Shown here piece after piece: positions 62,314 to 64,000 of a DNA stretch of 64,000 nucleotides. Position 1 is the stretch's first letter; every line of letters starts with the position of its first letter. The stretch is from Bacillus sp. MYb209 (lineage in GTDB: Bacteria; Bacillota; Bacilli; Bacillales; Bacillaceae_G). The position numbers and the translations under genes are program-made. The DNA lies in NCBI RefSeq assembly GCF_002975175.1, contig NZ_PCNZ01000006.1, forward strand, positions 62,001-126,000, read 5' to 3'. The notes under the pieces were generated by a model. That model was not told the DNA's origin and did not search any database. It saw nothing but the letters and a program-made list of their open reading frames with translations.

Positions 62314-63180
62314 TCACTTTAACTTCCGTAACCGCAGAGCTTCTTCTCTCGTCTCCATAAATTGATCTATCACATTATTACCGATACGGTTAAAAGTAAT
62401 AACGTATAAAGCATCAATCATATTCAGTTGCGTCATCCTTGACGCAATACTCGCAATGCGATGATCTTGCTCTACATCTGGCATACAAAGGCGAATGTCT
62501 GCCGCTTTATATAAAGGAGATGATTGGTCTAGCTTCGTAATCGCAACAACTGTAGCCCCTCGCTTCTTCGCATATTGCGCCATTTCGAGCACATCTTTCG
62601 TCCGCCCAGAAGTTGAAATCGCCACAAATATATCTCCCTCTTTTAAATTCGTGACGAGTGGCAACATCATATGAAAATCAGATAGCATCATCGCTGTAAA
62701 TCCAAGGCGAGTAAATTTATAAGCTCCGTCCATCGCCGGTGTAGCTGATCCACCAACACCGTAAAATATGATCTTATCAGCCTTCACAATACTATCAGCA
62801 GCTTTCTCAAGTTCCTTCTTATCTATCGCAGTAACACTCGCCTCAATTGCAGCTTTATTCACATATGTAACTTTATTAAACAAATCATACGGTCCATCTT
62901 CTGTATTCATCACTGAAAAGTCGTTAATATTATAATCAACAATTGTTAATTCACGAACGAGTGCTATCTTAAATGCTTTAAAGCTTCCAATACCGATTGT
63001 TTTACAAAAACGTACAACACTCGCCTCACTCGATCCCGCATTTGTAGACACTTCTTTCGTCGTTAAATTCGGAACAATCTCTGCGTTCCCCATTATATAC
63101 ATGGCAACCTTCTTTTCAGCTGGTGAAAATTGATCCATATTATTTTCAATTTTAAATAGTAATGTTGAAGCTTTCACCAT
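62314..63180 (-). CDS. murR: MurR/RpiR-family transcriptional regulator
   Basis: A 288-residue regulator: RpiR-type helix-turn-helix (TTKEVSTNAGSSEASVVRFCKTIG, about 40-63) and SIS sugar-phosphate domain (IIFYGVGGSATPAMDGAYKF, ISTSGRTKDVLEMA). Upstream of murQ and separated from it by a terminator and promoter region. Likely senses MurNAc-6P and represses the unit. Confidence 0.88.
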   Translation of the reverse strand: MVKASTLLFKIENNMDQFSPAEKKVAMYIMGNAEIVPNLTTKEVSTNAGSSEASVVRFCKTIGIGSFKAFKIALVRELTIVDYNINDFSVMNTEDGPYDLFNKVTYVNKAAIEASVTAIDKKELEKAADSIVKADKIIFYGVGGSATPAMDGAYKFTRLGFTAMMLSDFHMMLPLVTNLKEGDIFVAISTSGRTKDVLEMAQYAKKRGATVVAITKLDQSSPLYKAADIRLCMPDVEQDHRIASIASRMTQLNMIDALYVITFNRIGNNVIDQFMETREEALRLRKLK

Positions 63181-63207
63181 TTAACCTCCACTTCTTGTGG
63201 CTACTTT

Positions 63208-63525
63208 TTATTTCGTATATTCTACTTCTTCATGAAGATAATAGCCATCATCACCAGACGGATGGTGAACAATTACAGTTCGATCCCCTTTTTTATATGC
63301 AGTTATTTCGCCTTCAGATCTCTGTTTTTCCCATCCATTTATCCAAATTGCAAAGTCAGGTACAAAAGCAGTGTACTGATGTTCTTTCAGGTTATCACCT
63401 TCCACATAAGAAGAAAAAATAGAAACCGGAAAATCTTTCACTTTTGATTCTTTTCCTGCCATACATGGTATGCAAAGTAAAAGAAGTATAACTACACCTA
63501 TAACTTTTCCCCTCGTAATCTTCAT
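63208..63525 (-). CDS. Exported hypothetical protein
   Basis: A 105-residue protein with a signal peptide (VIGVVILLLLCIPCMAGKE) and a small beta-rich mature part (FSSYVEGDNLKEHQYTAFVP, DRTVIVHHPSGDDGYY). Family not recognised. Start ATG behind GGAGAGAAATAG. Between murR and an antiporter gene. Confidence 0.65.
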   Translation of the reverse strand: MKITRGKVIGVVILLLLCIPCMAGKESKVKDFPVSIFSSYVEGDNLKEHQYTAFVPDFAIWINGWEKQRSEGEITAYKKGDRTVIVHHPSGDDGYYLHEEVEYTK

Positions 63526-63617
63526 CTATTTCTCTCCTTACCCTAGCATATACGTAGATTTTAACATAATTACAACCTATTCATGCTACATAACCATTGC
63601 TTTTTGCGATAAAAAAA

Positions 63618-63642
63618 GGGCTTACCTATATAAGATAAGCCC
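63618..63642 (-). terminator. Terminator of the antiporter gene
   Basis: GGGCTTA(C) and (G)ATAAGCCC around a short AT loop, T-rich on the minus-strand 3' side. Confidence 0.75.
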
Positions 63643-63649
63643 GTTCTCT

Positions 63650-64000
63650 CTATACAAAATATTTCTTCAAAAGCGGCGGTGTAATAATCGTCGTTAATAT
63701 GACAACAATGACAATCGCTGTGAAATTTTCTTTCGCTAATAAATTCGCCGTTAATCCATTTGCTGCAATGATAAGCGCTACTTCCCCGCGCGACACCATT
63801 CCCGCACCGATACTAATAGAAGATTGTAAGTTAAATCCTGTTAGTCTTGCTCCTAAACCTGATCCAATTAACTTTGTGAAAATTGCGATGAGCGTCATGA
63901 TGATAATGAACCAAAGTTGGCTTCCGATACCTTGAAATGTAATTTCCATTCCGATACTTACGAAGAACACTGGGACAAATATCGCATACGCAATTGGTTC
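63650..64000 (-). CDS. Cation:proton antiporter, CPA2/GerN-like, C-terminal part
   Basis: The frame is open through base 64000, so this is the C-terminal 116 residues of a longer gene. EPIAYAIFVPVFFVSIGMEI, IGSGLGARLTGFNLQSS and GAGMVSRGEVALIIAANGL are CPA2 (NapA/GerN/KefB-type) helices. Moves Na or K against protons. The GTG-led short frame at 63970 is internal. Confidence 0.87.
   Translation of the reverse strand, partial: EPIAYAIFVPVFFVSIGMEITFQGIGSQLWFIIIMTLIAIFTKLIGSGLGARLTGFNLQSSISIGAGMVSRGEVALIIAANGLTANLLAKENFTAIVIVVILTTIITPPLLKKYFV

Overview
The window is a chromosomal stretch of a low-GC, spore-forming Firmicute, almost certainly a member of the Bacillus cereus group. Evidence: four full copies and one remnant of the group-specific bcr1 repeat, an alpha/beta SASP gene, the yheA-yheB-yheC-yheD block with bmrC/bmrD nearby, csaB with two pat (secondary cell wall polysaccharide acetylation) gene pairs, and typical Bacillus ribosome binding sites with several TTG/GTG starts. 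No rRNA, canonical tRNA, prophage, CRISPR array or insertion sequence was seen.

Layout. 0-9 kb: cell-surface polysaccharide island (polymerase/ligase-like C-terminus, two MBOAT/SGNH acetylation pairs pointing away from each other, csaB pyruvyl transferase, Wzx/MurJ-like flippase); these together would build, pyruvylate and acetylate the wall polysaccharide that holds SLH proteins. 9-17 kb: SulP transporter, MerR/GNAT divergent pair, DedA protein, and a large LPXTG collagen-adhesin-like gene broken by two frameshifts and a stop. 17-30 kb: core metabolism (acyl-CoA ligase, hemZ, HAD phosphatase, Aag glycosylase, alsS-alsD acetoin operon) and the yhe spore-coat block. 30.5-31.5 kb: three diverged repeats each carrying the same tiny reading frame, then a sigma-G-type promoter, a tRNA-like hairpin array ending in CCA, and a SASP gene. 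31.5-43 kb: cystine-type ABC transporter, BmrCD multidrug exporter behind a leader-peptide attenuator, gapN, a lysine riboswitch in front of an APC permease, and an orphan EcsB.

43-54 kb is an accessory zone: a likely type I toxin-antitoxin locus, five bcr1 elements placed mostly in promoter regions, an SgrR/MFS divergent pair, an HxlR-controlled flavodoxin/SnoaL pair, and a TetR repressor flanked by an MFS pump and a YkkCD-type SMR pair, with four matching 17-bp operators. 54-64 kb: SDR, GNAT, Lrp/EamA pair, SnoaL and DoxX genes with strong dyads, the MurNAc recycling cluster (murR, murQ, murP, mupG), and the end of a cation/proton antiporter that runs off the window.

Most convincing items for follow-up are the tRNA-like RNA in front of the SASP gene, the type I toxin-antitoxin locus at 43.2-43.6 kb, the repeated micro-ORF at 30.5-31.0 kb, the local TetR efflux regulon, and the bmr attenuator. 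All functional assignments come from reading motifs and from general family knowledge; no database search was run.
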